A stretch of 64,000 nt of DNA from Aliiruegeria haliotis (lineage in GTDB: Bacteria > Pseudomonadota > Alphaproteobacteria > Rhodobacterales > Rhodobacteraceae). This document shows, piece by piece, positions 26,377 through 35,208 of this stretch. The notes beneath the pieces were generated by a model, which searched no databases, was not told the DNA's origin, and saw nothing but the letters and a program-made list of their open reading frames with translations. How positions within the stretch are numbered: the first letter of the stretch is position 1; every line of letters starts with the position of its first letter. The translations under genes and the position numbers were made by a program. The stretch is from the NCBI RefSeq assembly GCF_003003255.1, contig NZ_PVTD01000012.1, forward strand, positions 1 through 64,000, in the 5' to 3' direction.

Positions 26377-26874
26377 TCAGGCGTAGATGTGGATCGGCGT
26401 CCCGATCCGGACCATGGAGTAAATGTCCTCCATCTCCCTGTCCTTCACGGCGATACAGCCAGCGGTCCAGTCCTTGCCCTTCTTGCTGTCCTTGTTTCGC
26501 CACCCGTGGATGAAGATATCTCCGCCCGGATCGCGTCCTTGTGCCCGCGCAAAGGCGACATCGCGGGAGTTGGGGTACGAAATCCCCAACGACAGGTGGT
26601 AGGAACTGCGCGGATTTCGGCGGTCGATGTAATACGTGCCTTCCGGCGTCTTTCCGTCACCACGGAACTGCTTCGGGCCCTCCGCACGGAAACCAAGGTG
26701 GACATCGTACGCATCCAGCAGGTCCCTGTTGTTGAACAGGTACAACCGCCGACGTTGCTTGACGATCATCACACGTGTGACTTCGGGTCCTTCGTACTTC
26801 TTGAACTTGCTCGAACATGCCGACAGCGCGACCGCCGCGCCGCCAACAAGCAGCGTTCTTCTCGGAACGTTCAT
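26377..26874 (-). CDS. L,D-transpeptidase (YkuD-fold) lipoprotein
   Basis: A 165-residue protein with a lipoprotein-type signal peptide: MNVPRRTLLVGGAAVALSAC, with a lipobox-like LSAC. The YkuD catalytic domain has GKTPEGTYYI, the conserved IHGW and the active-site segment DWTAGCIAV with the nucleophilic cysteine. These enzymes form 3-3 peptidoglycan crosslinks or attach proteins to peptidoglycan. It ends convergently with the Wzy-like gene and is followed on the minus strand side by the sodium-channel gene upstream. Confidence 0.88.
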   Translation of the reverse strand: MNVPRRTLLVGGAAVALSACSSKFKKYEGPEVTRVMIVKQRRRLYLFNNRDLLDAYDVHLGFRAEGPKQFRGDGKTPEGTYYIDRRNPRSSYHLSLGISYPNSRDVAFARAQGRDPGGDIFIHGWRNKDSKKGKDWTAGCIAVKDREMEDIYSMVRIGTPIHIYA

Positions 26875-26947
26875 GCCTGCTGTGCCCCTTACTCGTTTTG
26901 CCAAGTCATACCTCAAATCGGAGTGAAAATGAAGCAGTCCCGGGTGC

Positions 26948-27766
26948 TCACATCTTCGTGTCCTTCGAGCCTGTCACCGGGTTTTCGGCCAGAATCCGCC
27001 GATCCATGTCTTGCAACCGGCGCTCGATCTTCTCCAAACGCGTCAGGACCTCGTCGCGGTAGGCATCGGTATTGGCGTTGTCCTCCTCGTGATGCGCGTC
27101 CTGCATCGAGTTCACGATCAGACCGACGAGCAGGTTCACCACGGCGAAGGTCGTCATCAGGATGAAGGGTACGAAGAACAACCAGGCCTGTGGGTGCTGC
27201 TCCATGACCGGACGGACAATCCCCATCGACCAGGATTCCAGCGTCATGATCTGGAACAGCGAATAGGCCGATCTCCCGAGACTGCCGAACCACTCCGGGA
27301 AATCCGGGCCGTAGAGTTTCGTCGTCATCACAGCGCCGATGTAGAAGCAAAGCCCCATCAGCAGGAACACCGATCCCATGCCCGGCAGCGCTGCGATGAA
27401 CCCCTCCACCACCCGTCGCAGTCTTGGCAGCGCAGAGATCACCCTCAGGATCCGGAGAATCCGCAACGCTCGCAGGACAGACAACGTGTGGGCTGCCGGC
27501 ATCAGGGCGATGCTGACGATCAGAAAGTCGAAGACGTTCCAGGGATCACGAAAGAACCGCAGCCCGTAGGCCACGAACTTCAACGCGATCTCGATCACGA
27601 AGACGCTCAGGCAGGCGAAATCAAGCGCAATGACCACGGGGCCGACGCGATCCATCACCGCCGGATAGGTCTCAAGGCCCAGCAGGATAGCGTTGAAGAT
27701 GATGACGCCGATGACGAAGTTTCGCGTGCTCGGTCGCTCAAGCCAGGTTCTGAGAGTTTGTTGCAC
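26948..27766 (-). CDS. Bacterial voltage-gated sodium channel (BacNav)
   Basis: A 272-residue channel subunit with six membrane helices. The S4 voltage sensor has arginines at 99, 102, 105 and 108 (RALRILRILR). The selectivity filter is TLESWSM at 175-181, the high-field-strength glutamate being E177. These match the published NavAb filter and gating-charge numbering. S6 is followed by a charged C-terminal coiled coil (RLEKIERRLQDMDRRI), which assembles the tetramer. The GTG at 27766 is chosen: AAAGGGCAGATC precedes it and the length then fits the family. Its 5' end overlaps the neighbouring methyltransferase reading frame by 112 bp. Confidence 0.92.
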   Translation of the reverse strand: MQQTLRTWLERPSTRNFVIGVIIFNAILLGLETYPAVMDRVGPVVIALDFACLSVFVIEIALKFVAYGLRFFRDPWNVFDFLIVSIALMPAAHTLSVLRALRILRILRVISALPRLRRVVEGFIAALPGMGSVFLLMGLCFYIGAVMTTKLYGPDFPEWFGSLGRSAYSLFQIMTLESWSMGIVRPVMEQHPQAWLFFVPFILMTTFAVVNLLVGLIVNSMQDAHHEEDNANTDAYRDEVLTRLEKIERRLQDMDRRILAENPVTGSKDTKM

Positions 27767-29031
27767 GATCTGCCCTTTGGTCTTGCTCTCACAGGGATAT
27801 TGCCGCGTGTCAGGCAAGCTGCAAGCTCGACATGCGGCGACCAGCGAAACTGGTCTACGACATCGACCCAATCGAGCGTGAATCCGGCCTGCACCAGCCG
27901 CGCCGCATCCCGTGCGAAGGTCGCCGGATTGCAGGACACCGCCGCAACGCGTCGAACGTCGGACCGGGCGATCTCCTCGGTCTGAGCCTCCGCACCCGCG
28001 CGCGGCGGGTCGATCACGACGGCCTCGAAACGTTTCAGCTCATCCGGCAACAGCGGACGGCGGAACAGGTCGCGTGTTTCGACGGTGACTGCCTTCAATC
28101 CCTGCGCCTGACGCCATCCGGCCTCAAGCGCAGCCGTCAGGTCCTCCAGCCCTTCAACCGCGTGCACTTCCGCGCGCCGGGCAAGCGGCAGCGCAAAGGT
28201 CCCGCACCCCGCAAAGAGGTCGAGCACATGGCCCCCATCTCCAACGGCCTCCAGAACTGACCGGCGCAGGGCGCCCTCTCCTTCTGCCGTGGCTTGCAGG
28301 AACGCCCCGGGGGGCGGAACCACGGCGATGCCGTCGAAACGGACACGTGGCGGGATCCGTTGGGCGATGACCTCATCCTCCCACGTCAACCGCGCGAGAC
28401 CTTCCGACTCCACGAGGCCGGCCATTTCCATGCGAAGTGCGGCGTCCAGCGGTTTGCCGCCACTCACATGGATGTCCGGCCCGTCCTCGGTCAGCGTCAC
28501 CGTCAGCGATATCTCGCCCTTCCGGGAGGCTCCCGCGCGCGTCAACCTGTCGAGGGCAGGTCGGGTCGCAAGGATCTCCGGGTGAACAAGCTGGCATTCA
28601 GGCACATCGACAAGGGTGTCCGAGGCGCGGCCGTGAAACCCCACCAGAGCACCCTTCTTTGTCCTCCGCCCGGAAAAGGTTGCGCGACGGCGGGAGCGGG
28701 GTGGCGATGTATGAATGCCCCGGATGGGCGCCGTCAGCCCTTGCGCTTCGAGGGCCTGGCGCACGATCTCCCGCTTCCAGTCGGAAACGAAATCTTCGCG
28801 CGCATGTTGCACGAGGCATCCCCCGCACCCCTTGTAGTGGCGACACACCGGCGAGACGCGCAACTCCGATGGCCGCAGGATGCGCGGTGCCGCGAGGCGG
28901 CCATCGGTGATAACACCTTCGACGACCTCTCCGGGCAAGCCGCCGTTCACAAAGACCGGACCCTCCGCGATCCCGTCACCGCGGTGGCCGAGCCTGAGGA
29001 TTTCGAGGGTCTGCGGGTCTGCGTCACTCAT
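27655..29031 (-). CDS. m5U RNA methyltransferase, RlmD/TrmA family
   Basis: A 458-residue SAM-dependent uridine-5 methyltransferase. Fe-S cysteines are in VCRHYKGCGGC and PECQLVHP. The SAM motif is DLFAGCGTFALPLA, and the catalytic cysteine lies in AAVSCNPATFARD. Family members normally end soon after SPHVELAACLTR (about residue 409). Here the frame continues for about 49 low-complexity residues that overlap the sodium-channel gene by 112 bp, suggesting loss of the normal stop codon. An N-terminal TRAM-like stretch is present. RNA target (23S or tRNA) cannot be assigned by eye. Confidence 0.9.
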   Translation of the reverse strand: MSDADPQTLEILRLGHRGDGIAEGPVFVNGGLPGEVVEGVITDGRLAAPRILRPSELRVSPVCRHYKGCGGCLVQHAREDFVSDWKREIVRQALEAQGLTAPIRGIHTSPPRSRRRATFSGRRTKKGALVGFHGRASDTLVDVPECQLVHPEILATRPALDRLTRAGASRKGEISLTVTLTEDGPDIHVSGGKPLDAALRMEMAGLVESEGLARLTWEDEVIAQRIPPRVRFDGIAVVPPPGAFLQATAEGEGALRRSVLEAVGDGGHVLDLFAGCGTFALPLARRAEVHAVEGLEDLTAALEAGWRQAQGLKAVTVETRDLFRRPLLPDELKRFEAVVIDPPRAGAEAQTEEIARSDVRRVAAVSCNPATFARDAARLVQAGFTLDWVDVVDQFRWSPHVELAACLTRGNIPVRARPKGRSCNKLSEPGLSDRARETSSSASSSSTLSCWALRPIRR

Positions 29032-29131
29032 GGCCGTACCACCCGCTTAAGGGCACCCTTGCTGCTGCACCATCCCCGCATGTCGCGGATCCGAGCGGTA
29101 TCCCGCAATGAGCCGCCCCGGACAAGCCCCG

Positions 29132-30964
29132 CTATTCCGCCGCCTCCGGGATATTCAGGAAGCCGCCCGATTGCAGGTTCCAATAGCGGGCATAGAGACC
29201 GCCGTGCGCCAGCAACTCGGCATGGGTCCCCTCCTCCGCGATCCGTCCCTGGTCCAGCACCACAATCCGGTCCATCCGGGAGATGGTCGAGAGCCGGTGC
29301 GCGATCGCCAGCACGGTCTTGCCCTCCATCACCCGCTCCAGCGCCACCTGGATCTGTGCCTCTACCTCGGAATCCAATGCGGAGGTCGCTTCATCCAGGA
29401 CAAGGATCGGCGCATCCTTCAGGATGGCCCGCGCGAGCGCGATCCGTTGCCGTTGTCCCCCCGACAGACGCACGCCGCGTTCGCCAAGATGGGCATCATA
29501 TCCGGTGCGCCCCTGAAAGTCCTTGAGGTCAAGGATGAACTCATGTGCTTCCGCCCGTCTGGCGGCCTCGATCATCTCTTTCTCGCTGGCATCCGGCCGG
29601 CCATAGAGCAGGTTGTCGCGGGCGGAGCGGTTGAACATCTCCGTCTCCTGGGAAACCATTCCGATCTGGCGACGCAGGCTCTCCTGTGTCACGTCGCGCA
29701 GATCCGCGTCATCGATCCTCACGGCACCGGACTCGGTGTCATGCAGGCGCAGAAGCAAGGCGACCAGGGTCGACTTGCCAGCACCCGACGCTCCCACGAG
29801 GCCCACCTTTTCGCCCGGTGCGAGCCGCAGCGTGATCCCGTCGATCCCACCGGAGCCACGCCCGTAAGTGAAGGACACCTCGTCAAACCGAACTTCGCCC
29901 CGCACCACGTCAAGCGTGTCGGCATCGGGGCCGTCGGTCAGGTCATGTGGCCGCGCAAGGGTTCGCGCACCGTCCTCCACTTCACCGATGTTGGCGTAGA
30001 TCGTCATCAGGGTGAAACTGACCCAGCCTGTCATCTGGGCGATCCGAATGGAAATCGTCCCCGCCGCCGCAATGTCCCCCGCGCTCGCGATCCCGTTCGA
30101 CCAGAGCAACAGCGTGCCGCCGATCAGCAGAACGGGCAGTATCCCGGCCAGCGTCATCAGCACCGTCCGAAAAACGGAGGAGAGCGTGCCGAACTCGATA
30201 AACCGCTCGCGGTAAGTCGCCATCGCATCCAGCGCAGCGCGATCCTCCCGGCCAGCATGGGCAAAGAGCTTTACCGTCTTGATATTGGTGATCGTGTCGA
30301 CGATCTGCCCGGAGACCATTGTCCGTGCCCCGGCACGCGCCTTGGAACGCACCCGGACACGTGGCATGAAGAAACTGATGATCGCAACATAGCCCACGAG
30401 CCAGATCGACAACGCCATCGCCACCCGCCAGTCGATCGCCGTCAGCATCAGGGCCGCGCCAATCAACGAGGCAAGAGCGAAGAAGACGACGTTGATGACC
30501 TCCGCGACCACATCGGTGACGGCACGGGCGGTCTGCATTTGCTTCTGCGCGATGCGGCCGGCGAAGTCGTTGTCGAAGAAGGTCACGGATTGACCAAGCG
30601 TCCAGCGGTGCAGACGGGCCTGAACCAGCGGCATGACGTTGGGTTGAACTGCAATCGTGTTGGCCGCGGACGACAGACCGAAGGCGATCGGCCGCAAGAC
30701 CACGAAGAAAACAAGCGCGCCAAGCAGCATCCAGCCATGGTCGGAGAAGAAAGTGTCCGGCCCGCTGTCGAGCGCGGAGTCGATGATACGGCCCAACAGC
30801 AGCGCGGAAACGACTTCCAGCAGCCCGACAAAAGCCGACAACATCCCCGCCGCAAGCAGGACCGGGAACGAGCCTTTCAACGCCCAGCGCATGAACGCCA
30901 GAAGACCAGACGGTGGCGCCCCTTCGGCCTGCGCGAAGGGATCGAGAAGCGCGGCGATCTTCAT
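29132..30964 (-). CDS. ABC exporter subunit, ATP-binding/permease fusion
   Basis: A 610-residue MsbA-type half-transporter: an N-terminal membrane domain (about residues 25-330) and a C-terminal ATPase. Walker A is GASGAGKST, the signature LSGGQRQ and Walker B ILVLDEATSALD, with catalytic glutamate intact, and the switch histidine lies in AIAHRLSTI. The start overlaps the stop of the second ABC gene as ATGA, so the two subunits are translated together and probably form a heterodimer. The exported substrate (lipid, drug or peptide) is unknown. Confidence 0.93.
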   Translation of the reverse strand: MKIAALLDPFAQAEGAPPSGLLAFMRWALKGSFPVLLAAGMLSAFVGLLEVVSALLLGRIIDSALDSGPDTFFSDHGWMLLGALVFFVVLRPIAFGLSSAANTIAVQPNVMPLVQARLHRWTLGQSVTFFDNDFAGRIAQKQMQTARAVTDVVAEVINVVFFALASLIGAALMLTAIDWRVAMALSIWLVGYVAIISFFMPRVRVRSKARAGARTMVSGQIVDTITNIKTVKLFAHAGREDRAALDAMATYRERFIEFGTLSSVFRTVLMTLAGILPVLLIGGTLLLWSNGIASAGDIAAAGTISIRIAQMTGWVSFTLMTIYANIGEVEDGARTLARPHDLTDGPDADTLDVVRGEVRFDEVSFTYGRGSGGIDGITLRLAPGEKVGLVGASGAGKSTLVALLLRLHDTESGAVRIDDADLRDVTQESLRRQIGMVSQETEMFNRSARDNLLYGRPDASEKEMIEAARRAEAHEFILDLKDFQGRTGYDAHLGERGVRLSGGQRQRIALARAILKDAPILVLDEATSALDSEVEAQIQVALERVMEGKTVLAIAHRLSTISRMDRIVVLDQGRIAEEGTHAELLAHGGLYARYWNLQSGGFLNIPEAAE

Positions 30965-32814
30965 GCGTCCTCCGTGGTGCCGGCCTCCAGGCCGATGAAT
31001 CCGCCCGATTGCCGCTCCCAGAACCGGGCATAGAGCCCGCCGCGTTTCAGGAGGTCTTCGTGGGTCCCCTGTTCAACGATATGCCCCTCGTCGAGGACAA
31101 GAATGCGATCCATTCGGGCGATGGTGGACAGCCGGTGCGCAATGGCGATCACCGTCTTGCCCTCCATCACGCCGTAGAGCGTATCCTGGATCGCGGCCTC
31201 GATCTCGGAATCGAGCGCCGAAGTCGCCTCGTCCAGCACAAGTATCGGCGCGTCCTTCAGGATCACACGTGCCAGCGCAATCCTCTGCCGCTGGCCACCC
31301 GACAGCTTCACCCCGCGTTCACCGACCTTGGCGGCATAGCCCGTGTTACCCTCCTGGTCCGTCAGTTCCGCGATAAATTCGCTCGCCGCGGCGCGATCGG
31401 CGGCGGCCATCATCTCCACCCGGGTCGCCTCGGGACGACCGTAGAGGATGTTCTCCTCGATGGAGCGGTGCAGCAGCGCATTGTCCTGCTGCACCATGCC
31501 GATTTGCAGGCGAAGGCTGTCCTGCGTGACCCGTGTCACGTCCTGCCCGTCGATCAGGATGCGCCCCGCCTCCGGGTCGTAGAACCGTAGCAGGAGCTTC
31601 ACCAGGGTGGACTTGCCAGCACCCGAACGCCCGATCAGCCCGACCTTTTCCCCCGGCCGGATGGTCAGGGACAGGCTGTCGAGCCCACCGGCGCCGCGGC
31701 CATAGTGATGGCTGACCCCTTCAAACTCGACCTGCCCGGCGCGAAGCTCAAGATCGGGAGCGTCGGGTGCATCCACGAGCGTGATCGGCTGGGCGATGGT
31801 TTCCATCCCCTCCGCCACGATCCCGAGGTTGCGAAAGAAGGACGACACCGCCCACATGATCCAGCCGGTCATGGCGTTGAGCCGCAACGAAAGCGCCGTC
31901 GCCGCCGCCACGACACCGACCGTGGCCGTACCCTGTACCCAGAGCGCGACGCACATTCCCACCACGCCGACGATCAACACGCCATTCAGAAGCGTCAGCG
32001 CGATATCCATAACGCTGTAGATCCGCATCTCCTTCTGGAATGTGCTGCGGGTCCGGTCGATGGCCTCCTTGGCATAGGCGACCTCCCGGTCATGGTGGGC
32101 GAACATCTTGACCGAATGGATGTTCGTGTAGCTGTCGACGACCCGCCCGGTCACGGCACTGCGGGCGTCCGACGCGGCCTTCGACGCCGGTCCGATACGT
32201 GTGATGGTCCAGCGCAGGAGCGCGAGATAGAGCGCGAACCAGATCACGAGGGGAACCGCCAGACGCGGATCCGCCTGTGCCAGCAGAACAGCCGCGCCTA
32301 TCAGGTAGGCCAGCGCGAAACTCAGCGCGTCGAAGACCTGAAACATGGATTCGCCTGCCGCCGGGGGCGTCTGCATGATCCGGTTCGCGATTCGACCGGC
32401 AAAATCGTTCTCGAACCATCCCACCGACTGGCGCAGGACCTGCCGATGCGAGCGCCAGCGGATCAAGGTGCCGAAGTTCGGCAGCAGGGCGTTGTTGAGC
32501 ACCAGCACATCCAGTGCCTGCAGGGCCGGTCGCAACAACAGGATGAACAAAGCGATCCCGATGAGCTCCGCACCGTAGCGGTCCCAGACCTCTGCTGGCG
32601 CACCTTCGGACAGGATGTCGACGACACGGCCCATATAGTGAATGAGCCCGATTTCGACCGCCGCCACGATGACAGACAACGTGCCGGCAACCAGGAACAG
32701 CCGCTTGAACGGCTGCGAATAGGCCCACAGAAAGGGCCACAGCCGCTGTGGCGGCGTGTCGGTCTCCTCATACGGCGTATAAGGGTCGATCAGGTTTTCG
32801 AAGTATCGGAACAC
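30961..32814 (-). CDS. ABC exporter subunit, ATP-binding/permease fusion
   Basis: A 617-residue half-transporter upstream of its partner. The membrane domain (about residues 30-335) is followed by an ATPase with GRSGAGKST, LSGGQRQ and ILVLDEATSALD. Both nucleotide-binding sites appear canonical, unlike the degenerate site of some heterodimers. Both subunits share QMQTA/RIMQTP-type segments after the second helix pair, consistent with gene duplication. The gene starts 51 bp before the LysE gene ends; all are on the minus strand. Confidence 0.93.
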   Translation of the reverse strand: MFRYFENLIDPYTPYEETDTPPQRLWPFLWAYSQPFKRLFLVAGTLSVIVAAVEIGLIHYMGRVVDILSEGAPAEVWDRYGAELIGIALFILLLRPALQALDVLVLNNALLPNFGTLIRWRSHRQVLRQSVGWFENDFAGRIANRIMQTPPAAGESMFQVFDALSFALAYLIGAAVLLAQADPRLAVPLVIWFALYLALLRWTITRIGPASKAASDARSAVTGRVVDSYTNIHSVKMFAHHDREVAYAKEAIDRTRSTFQKEMRIYSVMDIALTLLNGVLIVGVVGMCVALWVQGTATVGVVAAATALSLRLNAMTGWIMWAVSSFFRNLGIVAEGMETIAQPITLVDAPDAPDLELRAGQVEFEGVSHHYGRGAGGLDSLSLTIRPGEKVGLIGRSGAGKSTLVKLLLRFYDPEAGRILIDGQDVTRVTQDSLRLQIGMVQQDNALLHRSIEENILYGRPEATRVEMMAAADRAAASEFIAELTDQEGNTGYAAKVGERGVKLSGGQRQRIALARVILKDAPILVLDEATSALDSEIEAAIQDTLYGVMEGKTVIAIAHRLSTIARMDRILVLDEGHIVEQGTHEDLLKRGGLYARFWERQSGGFIGLEAGTTEDA

Positions 32815-32864
32815 GGGCGAGCAATCTCACAGACCTGCAATGGTCCAGATGTAACTCGCCCGTG

Positions 32865-33458
32865 TTACAGGAAAACCATCGCGGCGGAAAGCGCCAGCGC
32901 CGCTGCCATTGTGCCGTTGAACAGGGTCCAGGCGCGCGGCGTGGTCAGAAGGAACGTCAGGAGCGACCCGGCGAAGGACCAGAAGAGGCAGACGAACAGG
33001 TTGATTCCCGAGAACGCCGAGGCCATGCGGAGCGCCTCTCCGGTCGGTGACAACCCGGCCGAAAACCCGGCGGAGGCGGCGACGGCGATTGCCCAGACCT
33101 TGGGATTAACCCATTGAAACAAAACTGCCTCGTGAAATCGAAACGGCCGGTCCGCTTCCGACAGGACCTGCGCGCGGGCAGCGTGAAGCAGCTTCCACGC
33201 CATCCACAGAATCCATCCCGCCGCGGCGACCTTGAGAAGCAGCGTCAGCCAGGGCTGCGCGAGGAGCAGTGCACCAAGCCCGAAAGCCGTGAGCCCGCTG
33301 GTGATCCCGACGCCAAAAGCCACGCCAAGCACATGGGGCAATGTGCGCAGAAACCCGAACCGCGCCCCCGAACTCGTCAGCAGGATCACGTTCGGACCTG
33401 GCGAAAAGAGCCCGGCAAACACGAAGGCGTACAGTGGATCCAGCACAAACCCGGTCAA
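32865..33458 (-). CDS. LysE-family amino-acid exporter
   Basis: A 197-residue inner-membrane protein with six helices. The N-terminal LFSPGPNVILLTSSGARFGF segment and the loop LGVAFGVGITSG are the LysE/RhtB hallmark. The FQWVNPKVWAIAVAA segment near residue 114 is also typical. Its start overlaps the cca stop as ATGA. The transported amino acid is not predictable. Confidence 0.9.
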   Translation of the reverse strand: MTGFVLDPLYAFVFAGLFSPGPNVILLTSSGARFGFLRTLPHVLGVAFGVGITSGLTAFGLGALLLAQPWLTLLLKVAAAGWILWMAWKLLHAARAQVLSEADRPFRFHEAVLFQWVNPKVWAIAVAASAGFSAGLSPTGEALRMASAFSGINLFVCLFWSFAGSLLTFLLTTPRAWTLFNGTMAAALALSAAMVFL

Positions 33459-34606
33459 GACAGCAACTGTGCCCGCGACAACTGGAATCCCGAAGCGATC
33501 CAGCGGTTTTCGAGTGTTTTCAAGGTGCGGCCAATCTCCGCCCCGGTCACCTCGGGCATCAGGTCGCGGGCACTGACCGGAAAGCGTGCCTCGGACCCGG
33601 CCTCGACCGCTTGCAGATCAGCCGGGGACACGGTGACACCCATCAAAGCATCACGCAGGATCAAGGACGCCCGCCCATCGTCACGGCCCAGCCGATATCC
33701 GGTTTCGCCCGGCCCCATTTCGGATCGCGCGGCGCTACCGATGTCCTGCAACCTGCGGGAATCGCGCCGACTGAGGCGCAGCCGCGTGGAGACATCCTGC
33801 GCCCCCAGCGCGGCAAGACGCAACATGGCGTCCGGTTCCAGGCCCAGGTGCTCCTCGTGGTGAACCACGATCGGCAAGGCAGTGACATCCGATCCCGTCA
33901 GTATCGCATTCAACACCCCGGTTGTGGCCATGACGGACACGGACCGCGACGGGTCAGGCGCCGCCAGGAGCTTTCGGATCTCCGCCCCGATCCGTTCCGC
34001 GGAAATCTGCGCCAGCCCGGTCGAGTTTCGTCCACAGGCGTCCAATGCATCTGCATCGAAGCCGAGGTCGGGATCCCCGTACCATGCCGAAAACCGAAAA
34101 AAGCGCAGGATTCGCAAGTAGTCCTCCCGCACGCGTTCGTCGGCATCCCCCACAAATCGCACCCTGCGCGCCCGAATGTCGGGCAATCCATCAAGCGGAT
34201 CGATCACCGTTCCCCGGCGGTCACAATAGACCGCGTTCATGGTGAAATCACGCCTGCGCGCGTCGGCCGCAACGTCCCGGGCAAACTCGACGACAGCCCT
34301 GCGACCGTCCGTTTCCACGTCCTTCCTGAACGTCGTGATCTCGAAGGGTTCGCCATCCGCGACAACAGTCAACGTGCCATGATCGATACCCGTCGGCACG
34401 ACCTTCAGGCCTGCGGCCTCCATGATCTCCGCCACCTGTTCGGGGCGGGCATCGGTCGAAAGGTCGTGATCCGAAACCGGCTCGCCCAGAAGCGAGTTCC
34501 GCACGCAACCCCCGACAAAGAGGGCTTGAAATCCACCCTCCTCCAGCAACGTGCAAACGCGTTGCACGGCCGGAACAGCGAGCCATGGCGCACGGAGGTG
34601 GAACAT
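33455..34606 (-). CDS. cca: CCA-adding tRNA nucleotidyltransferase / poly(A) polymerase family
   Basis: A 383-residue class II nucleotidyltransferase. The polymerase head has LFVGGCVRNSLLG and the catalytic pair DHDLSTDARP, then the RRDFTMNAVYCD motif and the RVREDYLRILRFFRFSA segment. The helical C-terminal region binds tRNA. It completes or repairs the 3' CCA end. The ATG at 34606 is chosen because it abuts the NUDIX stop (TGATG) and puts the head motif at the right distance. Confidence 0.9.
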   Translation of the reverse strand: MFHLRAPWLAVPAVQRVCTLLEEGGFQALFVGGCVRNSLLGEPVSDHDLSTDARPEQVAEIMEAAGLKVVPTGIDHGTLTVVADGEPFEITTFRKDVETDGRRAVVEFARDVAADARRRDFTMNAVYCDRRGTVIDPLDGLPDIRARRVRFVGDADERVREDYLRILRFFRFSAWYGDPDLGFDADALDACGRNSTGLAQISAERIGAEIRKLLAAPDPSRSVSVMATTGVLNAILTGSDVTALPIVVHHEEHLGLEPDAMLRLAALGAQDVSTRLRLSRRDSRRLQDIGSAARSEMGPGETGYRLGRDDGRASLILRDALMGVTVSPADLQAVEAGSEARFPVSARDLMPEVTGAEIGRTLKTLENRWIASGFQLSRAQLLS

Positions 34607-35208
34607 CAGCCCATCCTGTCGGCCAGGCCACGCAGAATGCGCGCGGTGGCCCCCCAGATGTAGTAGGGACCGTGCGGCACTGTGTAGAACCGGCGCCATT
34701 CACCGCGCCAGCGTCGCCGTTCAATCGAGAAACGGGCCGGATCGGTCACCAGATCCAGCGGGACGGTGAAGACCTCTGCCACTTCACCGGGCTCCGGCAC
34801 AGGTTCGAAAGGGCCGCGCAGCATCCCGACAATGGGCGTCACATTGAAGCCGGTCACTGTTTCGTGGCTGGGCATGCATCCGACGATCTCCACATTCGAG
34901 TCGGGCAATGCGATCTCTTCACGGGCCTCCCGCAGGGCAGTCGCAGCGAGGTCCGTATCGCCCTCATCCTTCTTGCCGCCCGGAAAGGCGACCTGCCCGG
35001 GATGGTGCTTCAACCTGGACGAACGCTTCGTAAGATAGACCCGGACGCCCCGCGGTTCGATCGATACGGCAACAAGCACCGCCGCATCGCGCAGTTTCCG
35101 GTTCGGCGGCAATACGGTGCCCGGATTCAGATCGAAATCCGACGACGGCGCCCCCTTTCCGGCGAGCGCCGCAGCCAAGCGCGTTTTTAGGTCCTCACGT
35201 GCTGTCAC
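34606..35208 (-). CDS. NUDIX hydrolase, CoA pyrophosphatase type (NudL-like)
   Basis: A 200-residue enzyme. The NUDIX box is GGKKDEG-x7-REAREEIAL, and the preceding LKHHPGQVAFPGGK is the extra motif of coenzyme A diphosphatases. It would hydrolyse CoA or oxidised CoA to 3',5'-ADP and a phosphopantetheine. It has a GTG start at 35208, overlapping the hslO stop by 14 bp, so hslO-nudix-cca-lysE are coupled. Confidence 0.9.
   Translation of the reverse strand: MTAREDLKTRLAAALAGKGAPSSDFDLNPGTVLPPNRKLRDAAVLVAVSIEPRGVRVYLTKRSSRLKHHPGQVAFPGGKKDEGDTDLAATALREAREEIALPDSNVEIVGCMPSHETVTGFNVTPIVGMLRGPFEPVPEPGEVAEVFTVPLDLVTDPARFSIERRRWRGEWRRFYTVPHGPYYIWGATARILRGLADRMG

Noticed and set aside
29108-31033. 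641-codon plus-strand frame over the ABC exporter genes
   Set aside because: The opposite strand encodes two complete ABC half-transporters with all motifs. The plus-strand product is His/Arg/Asp-rich and not family-like.
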